Assembly (NCBI GenBank): GCA_024641705.1
Contig: JAHECO010000004.1
Location: forward strand, 1-64,000
From: Candidatus Kryptoniota bacterium
GTDB taxonomy: Bacteria > Bacteroidota > Ignavibacteria > Kryptoniales > JAKASW01
DNA: 64,000 nt
Direction of reading: 5' to 3'
The translations under genes were made by a program, and so were the position numbers. Under the pieces are notes generated by a model. It had not been told where the DNA came from. It saw only the letters and a list, made by a program, of their open reading frames with translations, and searched no databases. Position 1 is the stretch's first letter, and each line of letters opens with the position of its first letter. Positions 51,321-63,147 of the stretch are shown here, piece after piece.

Positions 51321-52214
51321 ATGAAATGGCTCGTTTTGTTGACGATGTTCACCTCGCTATCCGTCGTGAGCGCGCAGGAGATCAATGCCACGGTCACGTT
51401 GAACTACGACGCCCTCGGCGGCACGGACAGGGAGAACGTCGTTAACCTGGGCCCGGCAATCCAGAACTATATCAACAGCTACAGATGGACAGGCCAGGAT
51501 TTCAAGGGCCCCAAGATTCCGGTCACCTTGAACATCTACCTCCTCTCCGGTTCAAACAGTGTGTACTCGGCACAGGCTTTCGTGGGAAGCCAGAGAACGG
51601 TCTACAAGTCGGACAACACGTCTCCTATGATTCGCCTGCTTGACAATTCCTGGCAGTTCACTTACACAAAGGACCAGCCTCTCCTGCATGACGAGTTTCA
51701 TTTCAATTCGCTGACGGGTTTCATCGACTACTATATGAATGTCATTCTTGGATTTGACTCCGATTCCTATTACCCGTTGGGTGACCCAAATTGTGGCACG
51801 AGGTATTTTCAGAAAGCAGCGAACATAGTGGCACAGGGTCAGAACAGTGATTATCCGCAGGGATGGCAGCCGACTACCTCGGGAAGCTACTCAAGGTATG
51901 CCCTGGTAAATGAACTGCTGTCGGGGAAGTACGACGTCTTCAGAACAGCCTTTTTCGATTATGAGTATAACGGTATAGATCTCCTTAGCACCGAGAGGGA
52001 TTCGGCCCAGGCGACGATTGCCGGCGCCCTGAACAAGATTGCCGATCTGGTTCTGCAGTCCGGGTCGAGGAGCGCGGTGACGAGGGTTTTCTTCGACGCG
52101 AAATACAACGAGATAGCCGACGCTCTAAGAGGGTACCATGACAAGGGAATCCTCCAGAAGTTGTCGATTGTCGATCAGGCGCACCAATCTACGTATTCCA
52201 AGTACATTAACTAA
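51321..52214 (+). CDS. porD: T9SS protein PorD (DUF4835 family)
   Basis: After a signal peptide (MKWLVLLTMFTSLSVVSAQ), the protein follows the PorD/DUF4835 pattern in order: 'INATVTLNYDAL', 'AIQNYINSYRWTGQDFKGPKIPVTLNIYLLSG', 'GSQRTVYKSDNTSPMIRLLDNSWQFTYTKDQPLLHDEF', 'FIDYYMNVILGFDSDSYYPLGG-like', 'YFQKAANIVAQGQ', 'ALVNELLSGKYDVFRTAFFDYEYNGIDLL'. PorD is a periplasmic or outer-membrane-associated part of the type IX secretion system in Bacteroidota, required for gingipain export in Porphyromonas. GGAGG lies ten bases before the ATG. The PorV-like gene and HhH-barrel gene follow, so a secretion-related cluster is likely. Confidence 0.9.
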   Translation: MKWLVLLTMFTSLSVVSAQEINATVTLNYDALGGTDRENVVNLGPAIQNYINSYRWTGQDFKGPKIPVTLNIYLLSGSNSVYSAQAFVGSQRTVYKSDNTSPMIRLLDNSWQFTYTKDQPLLHDEFHFNSLTGFIDYYMNVILGFDSDSYYPLGDPNCGTRYFQKAANIVAQGQNSDYPQGWQPTTSGSYSRYALVNELLSGKYDVFRTAFFDYEYNGIDLLSTERDSAQATIAGALNKIADLVLQSGSRSAVTRVFFDAKYNEIADALRGYHDKGILQKLSIVDQAHQSTYSKYIN

Positions 52215-52302
52215 GTGATAGCCTGCCGGGATTTTCGGTTTCACTCCCGGACCCGAACCGGATCGGGTGATCCGGTCGTATTCTGTAAAATGGATAGGAG
52301 CT

Positions 52303-53190
52303 ATGCGCTTACCGGGCCAGGTTCTGTTCGTTTCCTCATTATGTCTGCTGACTGTTCTCTCGGCATCGGAGTCGTACGCCGGCTTTGAACGCAGGTATGC
52401 CGGTGCGCGTTCGCTCGGGACGGCGGGCGCGCTGGGCTTGTTCGGCGAGGACGCCTGGTCTTTCTACGCGAACCCCGCACGTGCGGCAAGTCTATCTGAA
52501 GTAGGGCTCTTCTACACCCCCACCACGCTCGGACTGCAGGAAATCAGATCGATGGGAGCGGCTTTCCGCGATCATGTGTTCGGTTTGGATTGTTCCGGGG
52601 CGATTCAGTCGTTCGGTTACGAATTATATCGCGAGACGGTATTGAGTGCCGGTGCGTCCCTGCCCGTCTCAGATTTTCTGTTCGTTGGCTCGAACCTGAA
52701 CCTGAATCACCTCTATATCAGTGATTACGGTACGGACCTCTCCGCAAGTATCGACATCGGCGGCAGGATGTTCCTGTCCGAACATGTTGCGGCAGGATTC
52801 AGCATGACCAACCTGAACTCCGCCTCGATGACGCTATCCAATGACAGGCTCCCGCAGTCATTTGCGGCCGGGATCGCCTATCTGTCCGGCGCATTCAACC
52901 TCGGTATTGAATACTTCAAGGAGCTCGGGTTCCCGTCTTCCGCCCGTATCGCCGCCGAATACTCGCCGGCCAGTCCGGTTACGCTGCGTGCCGGGACTTC
53001 CAGCGGGTCGAGTTCTTTCAGCGCGGGTTTCTCGGTCAGACTCGCACCCTTCCGCATCGAGTACGGCGCAGCTTTCCATCAAGTCCTTGGAACCACGCAT
53101 TCCTTCGGCCTTTCGCTCGAGCTCGACGGAGCCGGAGAAACTGAATTCGATGACATCCAACGGTACAGAGAGTCGATCCGGCGAAGGTAG
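52303..53190 (+). CDS. PorV/PorQ-like outer-membrane protein
   Basis: A signal peptide (MRLPGQVLFVSSLCLLTVLSASESYA) precedes 'RRYAGARSLGTAGALGLFGEDAWSFYANPARAASL', a variant of the PorV/PorQ opening, and a beta-strand-rich body ('GSNLNLNHLYISDYGTDLSASIDIGG', 'FAAGIAYLSGAFNLGIEYF', 'LRAGTSSGSSSFSAGFSVRL'). It lies between porD and the HhH-barrel gene, with a 14-base gap to the latter. A role in T9SS is possible, but PorV-family members also occur without it. ATG 52303 has AGGAG only two bases before, while the open frame reaches GTG at 52267, so the start is somewhat uncertain. Confidence 0.82.
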   Translation: MRLPGQVLFVSSLCLLTVLSASESYAGFERRYAGARSLGTAGALGLFGEDAWSFYANPARAASLSEVGLFYTPTTLGLQEIRSMGAAFRDHVFGLDCSGAIQSFGYELYRETVLSAGASLPVSDFLFVGSNLNLNHLYISDYGTDLSASIDIGGRMFLSEHVAAGFSMTNLNSASMTLSNDRLPQSFAAGIAYLSGAFNLGIEYFKELGFPSSARIAAEYSPASPVTLRAGTSSGSSSFSAGFSVRLAPFRIEYGAAFHQVLGTTHSFGLSLELDGAGETEFDDIQRYRESIRRR

Positions 53191-53204
53191 AGTGGAGGTG
53201 ACTT

Positions 53205-55130
53205 TTGCCCTGTGGAAGGAGTAAAACGGGTTCGATTGCGGCAGCTGTCGCAATGCTTCTCGGGTTCGCCACAGAGTGCGTGTTCGCGCAGTCGGCCGAG
53301 GAGGAGGTGCTGCAGGAAAATATCACCGAATCGGTGCTGACAAATTCTGACGACGTAGAAGAGCTTTTCACCCCGATTGATATCAACGAGGCCTCGCTTG
53401 ACGATCTCCTCGCCTTGCCGGGCATCGACGAGGCGTGCGCAACTTCCATAGTTGCATACAGGGCGAAGGTGGGATCGATCCGGAGAATTGAGGAGCTCTC
53501 ACGAATCGAGGGCATGACCCCGGAATTGCTCGCTGCCCTCGCGAAGCGCTTAAAGGTGTCGGGTGGATCAGGTCTCCGCGTCGATGCTGCCTCCTATTTC
53601 AGTATTCTGCCGCAGAGAGTCTCTCTTTACAACGAGCGGGGCGATTATGGAATATCCAATTTTCAAAGGTTCGAACTCACATACGGCAGCTTCGGGGCAT
53701 ATGCGCTGACGGACAAAGACCCGGGCGAAAACAGCTATGCGGATTTCTACTCGTTCGCATTCGCCGCGAGAGACATCGGGCCGTTCACCGCCATAAACGC
53801 CGGGGACTACAGCATGAGTCTGGGAAACGGCCTTTTGTTCTCCAGCGGGGGAATGGTGTCGAAGAGTGCCGGAGCCATTACTCCGCTTTTCACGAACAGG
53901 GCTTACGCTCTAAAACCTTATCGGTCCCGTGGGGAAAACAAGTTTCTGAGAGGAGGTGCGCTGGGAGTCTGCATCGGTGACTTAACTCTTACCGCATTCG
54001 CCTCGTCCAAGAACCTCCTAGCTAGGGTTGACGACTCGGGCCGGGTGACTTCGGTAGACTACTCGGGTTTGCACATTCCGTCAGCTTCAACAGACTCCCG
54101 GCGCAATCTGTCGGAGCGGATCACAGGCGGCATTGTCCATTATGATACTCCGACGCTGGTCGCCGGTGCAGCTGCGGTCTACTTCCTGTACGACCGCACC
54201 TTTGCCGGCTACTATGAGAGAGAAACCCTCGCTCTTGAGACGTTCTCTCGTTTTCGTTCCGAGAATCTCGCATTCTCAGGCGAAATCCTTTTCGACAGGC
54301 TTGTCTCCTTTTCCACGAACGTCGGGCTGGACTTCGGCGACGCGCGGTTCGCGTTCGGAATGCGAAGTCTTCGCTCACGGCTGGTCCAGAATTACAGCGG
54401 AGCTCTTTCGGAAAGTTTTCCGACAGCCCCCGAGCGAGGAGTATATTTTGGAGCAAGCCTGCGTCCCGCGGACATTGTGAAACTCGGGTTCTATTACGAC
54501 AGGTTTAGAATCATTTCAATTACCGGTGAACCCGACCGCAACGGCGAAGAGGTTTTCGTCGATTCGTATATCTCCTTGCCGGGGAAAGAATTCTTCGAAG
54601 GGGGTAATACGCTCTTGTACGTACGTTACAAATACAAAACCAAGGAGGACGCGTACATTCCCTTCGCGGATTTCCCGGTCGCTCTTTCGGTCATCGCGGG
54701 TTCAAAACAGAATTTTAGAATCGATTTCCGGCACAGAATCGGTGCGTCGTATGCATTCCGCATCAGGACCGAATGGAACTTCGTCTCATCCGGAGAAAGG
54801 GGTGACATGTTTCTCATCGATTCCGGCTGGCGATTCGGCGACGGATCCATCGACGCTAGGATATGCTTCTACCGGACCGACTCCTACAAATCCGCATTTT
54901 ATACACTTGAGAAGGACCTTCCACGTATCATGGGCCTCAACTTGTTTTACGGGGACGGCGCACGCCTCTTTCTGCTCGGGAGTCTGAAGATGTCGCGGCA
55001 CCTTGAGGGAGGCCTTAAGATATCCAGAGATATCTACAGCGGCAGCAGGGAAATCGCGGTGGGGTCTGAGTCAAAAGCCTTGTCTGGGCAGACCGAGTTC
55101 AGCATGGAGATCATTTACACGATTGAATGA
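53205..55130 (+). CDS. Secreted helix-hairpin-helix protein with predicted outer-membrane barrel
   Basis: A signal peptide (cleaved near VFAQ) is followed by two helix-hairpin-helix units of ComEA type at about residues 60-115 ('PIDINEASLDDLLALPGIDEACATSIVAYRAKVGSIRRIEELSRIEGMTPELLAALAKRL'). The remaining 500 residues are alternating amphipathic strands with many aromatic residues ('LRPADIVKLGFYYDRFRIISITG', 'FRIRTEWNF', 'EFSMEIIYTIE'), typical of a large barrel. ComEA-type HhH binds DNA, so it may bind or take up DNA, but this is inference. The start is TTG 53205 with GGAGGTG four bases before. It follows the PorV-like gene. Confidence 0.8.
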   Translation: MPCGRSKTGSIAAAVAMLLGFATECVFAQSAEEEVLQENITESVLTNSDDVEELFTPIDINEASLDDLLALPGIDEACATSIVAYRAKVGSIRRIEELSRIEGMTPELLAALAKRLKVSGGSGLRVDAASYFSILPQRVSLYNERGDYGISNFQRFELTYGSFGAYALTDKDPGENSYADFYSFAFAARDIGPFTAINAGDYSMSLGNGLLFSSGGMVSKSAGAITPLFTNRAYALKPYRSRGENKFLRGGALGVCIGDLTLTAFASSKNLLARVDDSGRVTSVDYSGLHIPSASTDSRRNLSERITGGIVHYDTPTLVAGAAAVYFLYDRTFAGYYERETLALETFSRFRSENLAFSGEILFDRLVSFSTNVGLDFGDARFAFGMRSLRSRLVQNYSGALSESFPTAPERGVYFGASLRPADIVKLGFYYDRFRIISITGEPDRNGEEVFVDSYISLPGKEFFEGGNTLLYVRYKYKTKEDAYIPFADFPVALSVIAGSKQNFRIDFRHRIGASYAFRIRTEWNFVSSGERGDMFLIDSGWRFGDGSIDARICFYRTDSYKSAFYTLEKDLPRIMGLNLFYGDGARLFLLGSLKMSRHLEGGLKISRDIYSGSREIAVGSESKALSGQTEFSMEIIYTIE

Positions 55131-55144
55131 AATTCTCGCGCGGC

Positions 55145-55843
55145 TCAGCGGACCGGAGACATCACTCGGATGAGGCGCGTGCCTTCGAACTTCCCATCGG
55201 CGGCGAAATCGAAGGCGAAGCGCGCGGTCCCGATGCGCTCGCAGGCACAGCACCCGTTCCGTATAGTGTAGCTCACGACAAATCGCTGCCCGCCGCCCGG
55301 GAGTGATTCGCATTCCGGCTGTTCGAAGTTGAACCTGTCTCCCGGCCAGAGTGAGGCGTCTGGGAAGGATCCTAATGTTCTCATGTACATAGAATCCTTC
55401 TTCAATTCAGTGAGGTCGACAAACTGGAAGTCGTCGACATCGATCATGCCCGGTCGACCGTTTACGAGGGTTATCCCGTAGTTCTCGTTGGCCCTGAAAG
55501 GATAGGAGACGAACACTATGTCCACGACTCCGGTGTTCACGAATTTGCGTGCAAAACCCGTGGTATCGATGAGCGCGGAGAACCTTACAGCCTCACTCGA
55601 CGCCCCCAGTTCTTTCATGAGGATCAGGAAACACTGCCGGGAGCGAGCCGATCCAATCCTGCCGCACCTTTCGTCCATTACGAGGCTGAAGTGAGGTGAG
55701 GGGGTCCACACGACGTTCGAATCCAGACGCGGCGCGGCTGCTTGTGCCGCCGCCACACGTACGCTCGCGGCGAGCACAAAGAGCGTGAGCGGAAAGATAA
55801 TGTTCGTTTTAATATTTCGGCCCGGGGTTGTATTATTTAACAT
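55145..55843 (-). CDS. Exported protein of unknown function with a CxxC-like motif
   Basis: A hydrophobic N-terminus (IKTNIIFPLTLFVLAASVRVAAAQAAA) is a signal peptide. The mature part has a conserved-looking C-terminal element 'YTIRNGCCACERIGTARFAFDFAADGKFEGTRLIRV' and an earlier 'MDERCGRIGSARSRQCFLILMKELG', each with Cys residues that could form disulfides. No family was recognised. It is antisense and convergent with the HhH-barrel gene, ending 15 bases from its stop, and divergent from the HAD gene. Confidence 0.65.
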   Translation of the reverse strand: MLNNTTPGRNIKTNIIFPLTLFVLAASVRVAAAQAAAPRLDSNVVWTPSPHFSLVMDERCGRIGSARSRQCFLILMKELGASSEAVRFSALIDTTGFARKFVNTGVVDIVFVSYPFRANENYGITLVNGRPGMIDVDDFQFVDLTELKKDSMYMRTLGSFPDASLWPGDRFNFEQPECESLPGGGQRFVVSYTIRNGCCACERIGTARFAFDFAADGKFEGTRLIRVMSPVR

Positions 55844-55932
55844 AGAAGTGAAAGCCTCTTGGCAAACTAATCAACGAAATCAGCCAAGTCAACGATTATC
55901 AATCATACAGAATTTCAGAAAGACAGAGGAAG

Positions 55933-56565
55933 ATGAAGCAAGGATATTCCGTGATCGTTTTCGATCTGGGCAACGTGCTCCTGCCGTTTGATTACAAGAT
56001 AATACTCCGCAGACTTGACGGCGTGGGAAGCGGACTGGGCGAGAAATTCGCCGAGTTTTATAAGAACAATTACGACATACACAGAAGATTCGAGAGGGGG
56101 GAACTCTCGAGCGAAGAATTCTCGGGGATTATCCTGAATGTTCTGGAACATAAGGTTCCGAAAGAAGATTTCTTCGACATATATTCAAGCATGTTCTCGG
56201 TCAACGAAGAGCTTGTCGCCGTGCTCCCGGCGTTGAAGAAGAACTACAAACTTGTCCTTCTCTCCAACACGAACGATATCCATCGGCGATACGGATGGCA
56301 GCGGAACGAATTTTTGAAGCTGTTCGACAAGCTTGTGCTTTCCCACGAGGTGGGCGCGGTCAAACCCGAGGAGAAGATCTACCGAGCGGTGGAGGAATTT
56401 ACAGGAGACGCTCCCGAGCAGCACTTCTATATAGACGACATCCCCGAGTACGTAGCCGGCGGAAAAAAGATGGGGTGGGACGCGGTACAATTCGTCGGGA
56501 ACAACGAACTCTTTGCGGATTTCGAAAGACGGGGTATTGCGTTCCGTGATGAGAGCGGAGGCTGA
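55933..56565 (+). CDS. HAD-superfamily hydrolase (YihX-like phosphatase)
   Basis: HAD motif I is FDLGNVLLPF, in which the usual second Asp is Gly-Asn, as in the YihX/epoxide-hydrolase N-terminal branch. Motif II is LLSNTND, motif III the Lys in EVGAVKPEEKIY and motif IV IDDIPEY. The cap region is helical (residues 20-90). Members act on phosphorylated sugars or are sugar-1-phosphate phosphatases, but the altered motif I makes phosphatase activity uncertain. GAGGAAG precedes the ATG. It is convergent with the amidase gene. Confidence 0.9.
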   Translation: MKQGYSVIVFDLGNVLLPFDYKIILRRLDGVGSGLGEKFAEFYKNNYDIHRRFERGELSSEEFSGIILNVLEHKVPKEDFFDIYSSMFSVNEELVAVLPALKKNYKLVLLSNTNDIHRRYGWQRNEFLKLFDKLVLSHEVGAVKPEEKIYRAVEEFTGDAPEQHFYIDDIPEYVAGGKKMGWDAVQFVGNNELFADFERRGIAFRDESGG

Positions 56566-56580
56566 GGGGAAGCCCCTCTC

Positions 56581-57147
56581 TTACTTCAGCATCAGGTCGA
56601 ATCTCTTCCAATCAAAATTCCACGGATCGGTCTTCCTTCCCGGGGCGATGTCGCTGTGGCCGAGAAGATACCTGATGCTGTACTTCGACTTTAGACACCT
56701 GATGAGCTTCGCCAGGGAAAGGTACTGTGCATCCGTAGGGGAATCGTGGATTGTGTTCACCAGCTCGATGCCGATCGAAACCGGGTTTACGTCCTTCGCG
56801 CCGTCAGGGAGGCGGCTTTTCCCCGCGTGGTAGGCAACGTCGCGGTCGCGCACCAGACGGTAGATGGTACCGTCGCGGTCGATGATATAATGCGGGCTGA
56901 CGTCGATGCCCTTGTATTCCTTGAGCACCCCCGCGACGCTGAAAGAATCGGCGGTGAGCGCATTGTATGAGGAGTGGATGATAATCGCTTCGATTTTTCT
57001 CGGGTGATCGGCTTTTCGGTGTCCCCAATGGACCAGGCGGCCGACAACCTTCACCTGTCCGCACGGATGCTGCGGCGCCCCACTCTGCGGCTGCCCGAAG
57101 AGGAGAATAAGACCGATGAAAAGGGTGAAAGACATTTCTTTCTTCAT
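56581..57147 (-). CDS. N-acetylmuramoyl-L-alanine amidase (Amidase_2 type)
   Basis: A signal peptide (about residues 1-24) precedes the amidase fold: 'IEAIIIHSSYNA' with the first zinc His, 'VSPHYIIDRDGTIYRLVRDRDVAYHAGKS', 'SIGIELVNT' and 'LLGHSDIAPGRKTDP' with zinc ligands His and Asp/Cys-like position. The enzyme cuts the amide bond between N-acetylmuramic acid and L-Ala in peptidoglycan. At 188 residues it is a minimal form like AmpD or T7 lysozyme. It ends 16 bases past the HAD stop on the opposite strand, and a terminator lies just upstream. Confidence 0.9.
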   Translation of the reverse strand: MKKEMSFTLFIGLILLFGQPQSGAPQHPCGQVKVVGRLVHWGHRKADHPRKIEAIIIHSSYNALTADSFSVAGVLKEYKGIDVSPHYIIDRDGTIYRLVRDRDVAYHAGKSRLPDGAKDVNPVSIGIELVNTIHDSPTDAQYLSLAKLIRCLKSKYSIRYLLGHSDIAPGRKTDPWNFDWKRFDLMLK

Positions 57148-57167
57148 TTTATTCTAATGACCGGAAT

Positions 57168-57200
57168 AAAAAAAGCCGTCCGGGGTCGCACCCGGACGGC
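57168..57200 (-). terminator. Intrinsic terminator of the ribonucleotide reductase gene
   Basis: GCCGTCCGGG (57175-57184) pairs with CCCGGACGGC (57191-57200); on the minus strand the stem is followed by TTTTTTT (complement of 57168-57174). Confidence 0.9.
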
Positions 57201-57221
57201 TCTGGCATGAGCGTTTTGTTT

Positions 57222-59951
<2,730 letters not shown>

Positions 59952-60117
59952 ATGACTCCTCCCATTTATCTTGGAGATTCCGCCGCCCCTGCCCTAATCG
60001 GTCGTGGGAACCGATTTCTGCGTCATTGGATAGAACGACGGCTCTTGTTACGCGAAATGCTTCAATTGTCTGGACGCCCGGCCCTCCCCCCTCCACACGG
60101 TAGGAGAGTCGATGTGC
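59952..60117 (-). promoter_or_regulatory. Leader of nrdJ with one hairpin, no riboswitch seen
   Basis: AATCGGT (59996-60002) and ACCGATT (60010-60016) form a 7-bp stem around a seven-base loop. The B12-box and other conserved parts of cobalamin riboswitches were searched for by eye on the minus strand and not found. Regulation by NrdR or another repressor is possible. Confidence 0.4.
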
Positions 60118-60146
60118 AAATTATTGTCAAGGCTCAGGAAAGTCAA
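60118..60146 (-). promoter_or_regulatory. Sigma-70-like promoter of nrdJ
   Basis: On the minus strand TTGACT (60141-60146) and TAATTT (60118-60123) are separated by 17 bases. A TSS near 60110 gives a leader of about 160 bases. Confidence 0.5.
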
Positions 60147-60172
60147 GAAATTTAGTTTAAGAATTGACTTCA

Positions 60173-60192
60173 ACACAAACTTTGTTTGGTGT
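60173..60192. promoter_or_regulatory. Possible NrdR-like operator upstream of nrdJ
   Basis: An imperfect palindrome ACACAAACTTTGTTTGGTGT lies 27 bases upstream of the -35 element. Its centre is CAAAC-AAA-GTTTG and its ends are ACAC/GTGT, similar to NrdR boxes. The match is loose and no tandem copy was seen. The rest of the gap (60193-60324) holds nothing recognisable. Confidence 0.25.
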
Positions 60193-60324
60193 TTTCAAGC
60201 ATCTGATCGGCAGCCCGTATGCGGCATCTGAGAAATTGGTTTAAGACCACATTCAGCCTATGAAAGGACATAGAGTCGGTGCTAAGGAACATTGAAGTAA
60301 AAGTGTGTGGTGACGAGCGCCGGT

Positions 60325-63147
60325 TCAGCTGGAAACGGTATTCAGAAGCTGGTCGACGAGCTTCGTCATCTCGCCTGTGCTGTAGGGTTTCTGCAGGAAC
60401 CCGTCGGCATAGTTTCCAAGAACGCTCTCGAGGTCGGACAGCTCGCTGTACCCGGTACAGATTAGAACTCTCGGGGGATTGTCCTGCTTCTTTATTTCCA
60501 TGCAGGTATCCTTGCCCCCCATCCCCGGCATAACCATGTCGAGGACAACAAGTTTGACGTCGGGATTTTCTTTCAGTCGCTCGAGGGCCTGTAATCCGTC
60601 GGTCGCCGTGACAACGTCGTAACCGTGCTCGCTGAGGATATCGTAACTGAGTTGCCGCACGCCTTCCTCGTCGTCGACTACGAGGATCTTCACTCCTTTG
60701 GTGGCGAATGTTCTTGCGGGTTCAGGTGCCGGCCCGGATTTCGGTTTCTCGGAGAAACTCGGGAGGTATATGGTGACTTTCGTTCCGGTGCCCGGCGTCG
60801 ACCCGACTTCGATGAATCCCTTGTGGTGCTTCACTATGTTGAATGCCATACTGAGACTCAGACCGGTGTATTTCTTGACTCGCTTCGTAGTGAAGAAAGG
60901 TTCGAAGATGCGCCTCTTTATAGTGTCGTCCATCCCGATCCCGTGATCTTCGATCTCCACGAAGCAGTGCTCACCGCCGGTCACATAGGCCGGCGCCGAC
61001 TCGGGCACGTTGGCGAGCCCGACGGTGCACATGATCGTCCCGCCGTCTTCCATTGATTCGGCCGCGTTAGTCAGCAGGGCGAGGATCACCTGCCTGAGCT
61101 GAGAGGTGCTCACGCGAGTGTGGATCGGGCGTTCGGACTGCCTCATCAGGATCGAATACCTGTCGCCGTGGGTCTTCCTGAAATCGACGACGATGTTCCC
61201 GCAGAACCTGTTGAAGTCGACAACCTCGAGAGTCTTTGCATCGAGCTGGGCAAATCCGAGGACCTCTTTCACCAACTCCGTAGTCCTCCGCGAAGAACTC
61301 TCGATGATATCGGCGTAGTGATGTTCCTTGGAGTCGGGAGGCAATTTTCTTTTCAGGAGAGACGCGTAGCCGGTTATGCTGCCGATTATGTTGTTAAGGT
61401 CGTGAGTGAGGGAAGACGCAAGCCTTCCGAGCGCCTCGATCTTCTTTTCATTCGTCGCGTAGTTCTGGTAGTACTGCAGGTCGCTCGTGTCCTGCACCGT
61501 GGCATAGAATATCTTCGACGTCGGTTCGAACTGGAGGGCAAACTCGAAATTCTTGCGGCCCCGGGGGGCGTTGACGGCTGCCGAGAATCTTACGAATTTC
61601 TCCTTCCATACTGCTGCCACACTGCCCAAGAGATCGTCGAATCTTCCGGCATCTTCGGGGGCGAGGTAATCGCGCACCTTCTTTCCCGCGAGGCTCTCGT
61701 CGTCGAACATCTGCATGGCGATCTTGTTCGCCGTCTCGACTGCGCCTTTCTCGGAGAGGGTCATCAGTCCGAACACCGAGTTGTTGTACAGCTTCTCGAG
61801 TGCTGCGCCCTGTTCCTTCACGACATCGAACAGTTCGGCAGACCTGTAAGCGGAATAGACGTGCAGTATGTACGAGACGATCAGCGCGCGGGGGAGTCTT
61901 TGCGAGATCGGGCCGACATGATTGAAGGCCACCAGGAAATCCCTGGTCGATGGATTGGGTGCAACCACAGTGACTTTCCCGCGCGAAAGATGTTCATTCA
62001 TGAATTCAAACATACGGCCCCGGCTCCCGCGGTCAGGGTCTTCTTCGAAGAGGCCGTCAACAGTCGTGTTCCAGAGGGCCTCGCCATCCGAGAGACACTC
62101 GAAAATATGCGATAACGAGCCGCTTTCAAATCTTTTCGTCTCGGTGATCACACGGTTCCCCGACAGAGTGAGGGCTGTGAGGAGGACACCGGCATCCAGC
62201 GGTGCGAACTCCGCAAAAATGGCGGCCTGCGTACCGGCGAGAGAATGCGCCCTTCTCAACGTCAGAGTGACGATCTTCTTTGTGTCGAGAACGCCGGTAA
62301 GCTCGGCAATGCTGTCGAAAAAGACCCTCAGTATCCTGTTTTGAACCTCGAACTGGGCGGTCTTCCGCGTGACCCGCGACCGGAGGACATAAACGAAAGA
62401 TGCGAGTACAACCATAAGTACGAAGACAATACCAAGCACGAACTCGATCGATCCGGAATAGCGGCTGAGCAGGCTCTCATGTATCGCCCGCAGGTCGGCC
62501 GAAGACCGGAGAAAAATGTCGTCGCCGTTGGTATACGGCCTCTTGAACGAAAACCTTGTGGAGATGCCCGTCAGGGAGTAGATCTCACCGATCCGGATAT
62601 CGCCCGGTTCGAACTGGGGATCCTGACGGAAATCAAGAAAGGCCGACGCGGTGTCGTCATTCTGCCCAACGAACGATATCGTGATCCCGTTGCCTCTGAA
62701 AGCTGTCCCTATCACTGTGCCCTTACAAGTGACGAGGAGGCCGTGAAAGCTTCCGTCTTTCACCTGCCCGGCCGTCACGCGTACCGGGCCTACTTTCAGC
62801 CTGCGCCGCAGGATTCGGATTTTTGGCGAAACGACTTCTTCCTGGCCGTAGTAAATCCCCAGCCTTCCCGTCGCCACTAAGCTGTCGCCCACGAAAAGGG
62901 AAGGCCCTCTATAGTTGAATTCGAACAGCCTGATGCCGGAAGTCCGATCCTGAATGAAAACCTCGAGAGAGGAATCAGTTCTGGCGGAGGGAACGGTTAC
63001 GACTCCGGTGACGGTCACGAGCCGGTTTGATTCCTCCACGGCATCGCGTCGCGCCGTAAGTCTTATCGCCTCTTTTATGGATGTGACCTGCTGGGAGCGC
63101 GCCGGGATTAAAATGAACGCTGACAGGATCAGGACGGCGAGGTTCAA
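60325..63147 (-). CDS. Exported-sensor hybrid histidine kinase (OB-fold-like, GAF, PAS, HisKA, HATPase, REC)
   Basis: The 940-residue product starts with a signal-like helix (MNLAVLILSAFILIPARSQQ, from TTG). A periplasmic domain at about residues 30-220 has OB-fold-like strands ('RLVTVTGVVTVPSARTDSSLEVFIQDRTSGIRLFEF'), followed by a transmembrane helix near 235-255. A GAF-like region, a PAS domain (about 450-560) and the kinase core follow: His582 in SSLTHDLNNIIGS, ATPase boxes EDHGIGM and FEPFFTTK, then a receiver with Asp870 (VVLDMVMPGMGG). TTG 63147 overlaps the stop of the upstream HTH-receiver gene (TTGA) and suits translational coupling. The upstream open frame to 63462 is antiparallel shadow of that gene. 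Confidence 0.92.
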   Translation of the reverse strand: MNLAVLILSAFILIPARSQQVTSIKEAIRLTARRDAVEESNRLVTVTGVVTVPSARTDSSLEVFIQDRTSGIRLFEFNYRGPSLFVGDSLVATGRLGIYYGQEEVVSPKIRILRRRLKVGPVRVTAGQVKDGSFHGLLVTCKGTVIGTAFRGNGITISFVGQNDDTASAFLDFRQDPQFEPGDIRIGEIYSLTGISTRFSFKRPYTNGDDIFLRSSADLRAIHESLLSRYSGSIEFVLGIVFVLMVVLASFVYVLRSRVTRKTAQFEVQNRILRVFFDSIAELTGVLDTKKIVTLTLRRAHSLAGTQAAIFAEFAPLDAGVLLTALTLSGNRVITETKRFESGSLSHIFECLSDGEALWNTTVDGLFEEDPDRGSRGRMFEFMNEHLSRGKVTVVAPNPSTRDFLVAFNHVGPISQRLPRALIVSYILHVYSAYRSAELFDVVKEQGAALEKLYNNSVFGLMTLSEKGAVETANKIAMQMFDDESLAGKKVRDYLAPEDAGRFDDLLGSVAAVWKEKFVRFSAAVNAPRGRKNFEFALQFEPTSKIFYATVQDTSDLQYYQNYATNEKKIEALGRLASSLTHDLNNIIGSITGYASLLKRKLPPDSKEHHYADIIESSSRRTTELVKEVLGFAQLDAKTLEVVDFNRFCGNIVVDFRKTHGDRYSILMRQSERPIHTRVSTSQLRQVILALLTNAAESMEDGGTIMCTVGLANVPESAPAYVTGGEHCFVEIEDHGIGMDDTIKRRIFEPFFTTKRVKKYTGLSLSMAFNIVKHHKGFIEVGSTPGTGTKVTIYLPSFSEKPKSGPAPEPARTFATKGVKILVVDDEEGVRQLSYDILSEHGYDVVTATDGLQALERLKENPDVKLVVLDMVMPGMGGKDTCMEIKKQDNPPRVLICTGYSELSDLESVLGNYADGFLQKPYSTGEMTKLVDQLLNTVSS

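Noticed and set aside
59952-60117. Cobalamin riboswitch before the B12-dependent reductase
   Set aside because: No B12 box or other conserved core was found in the leader on the minus strand.
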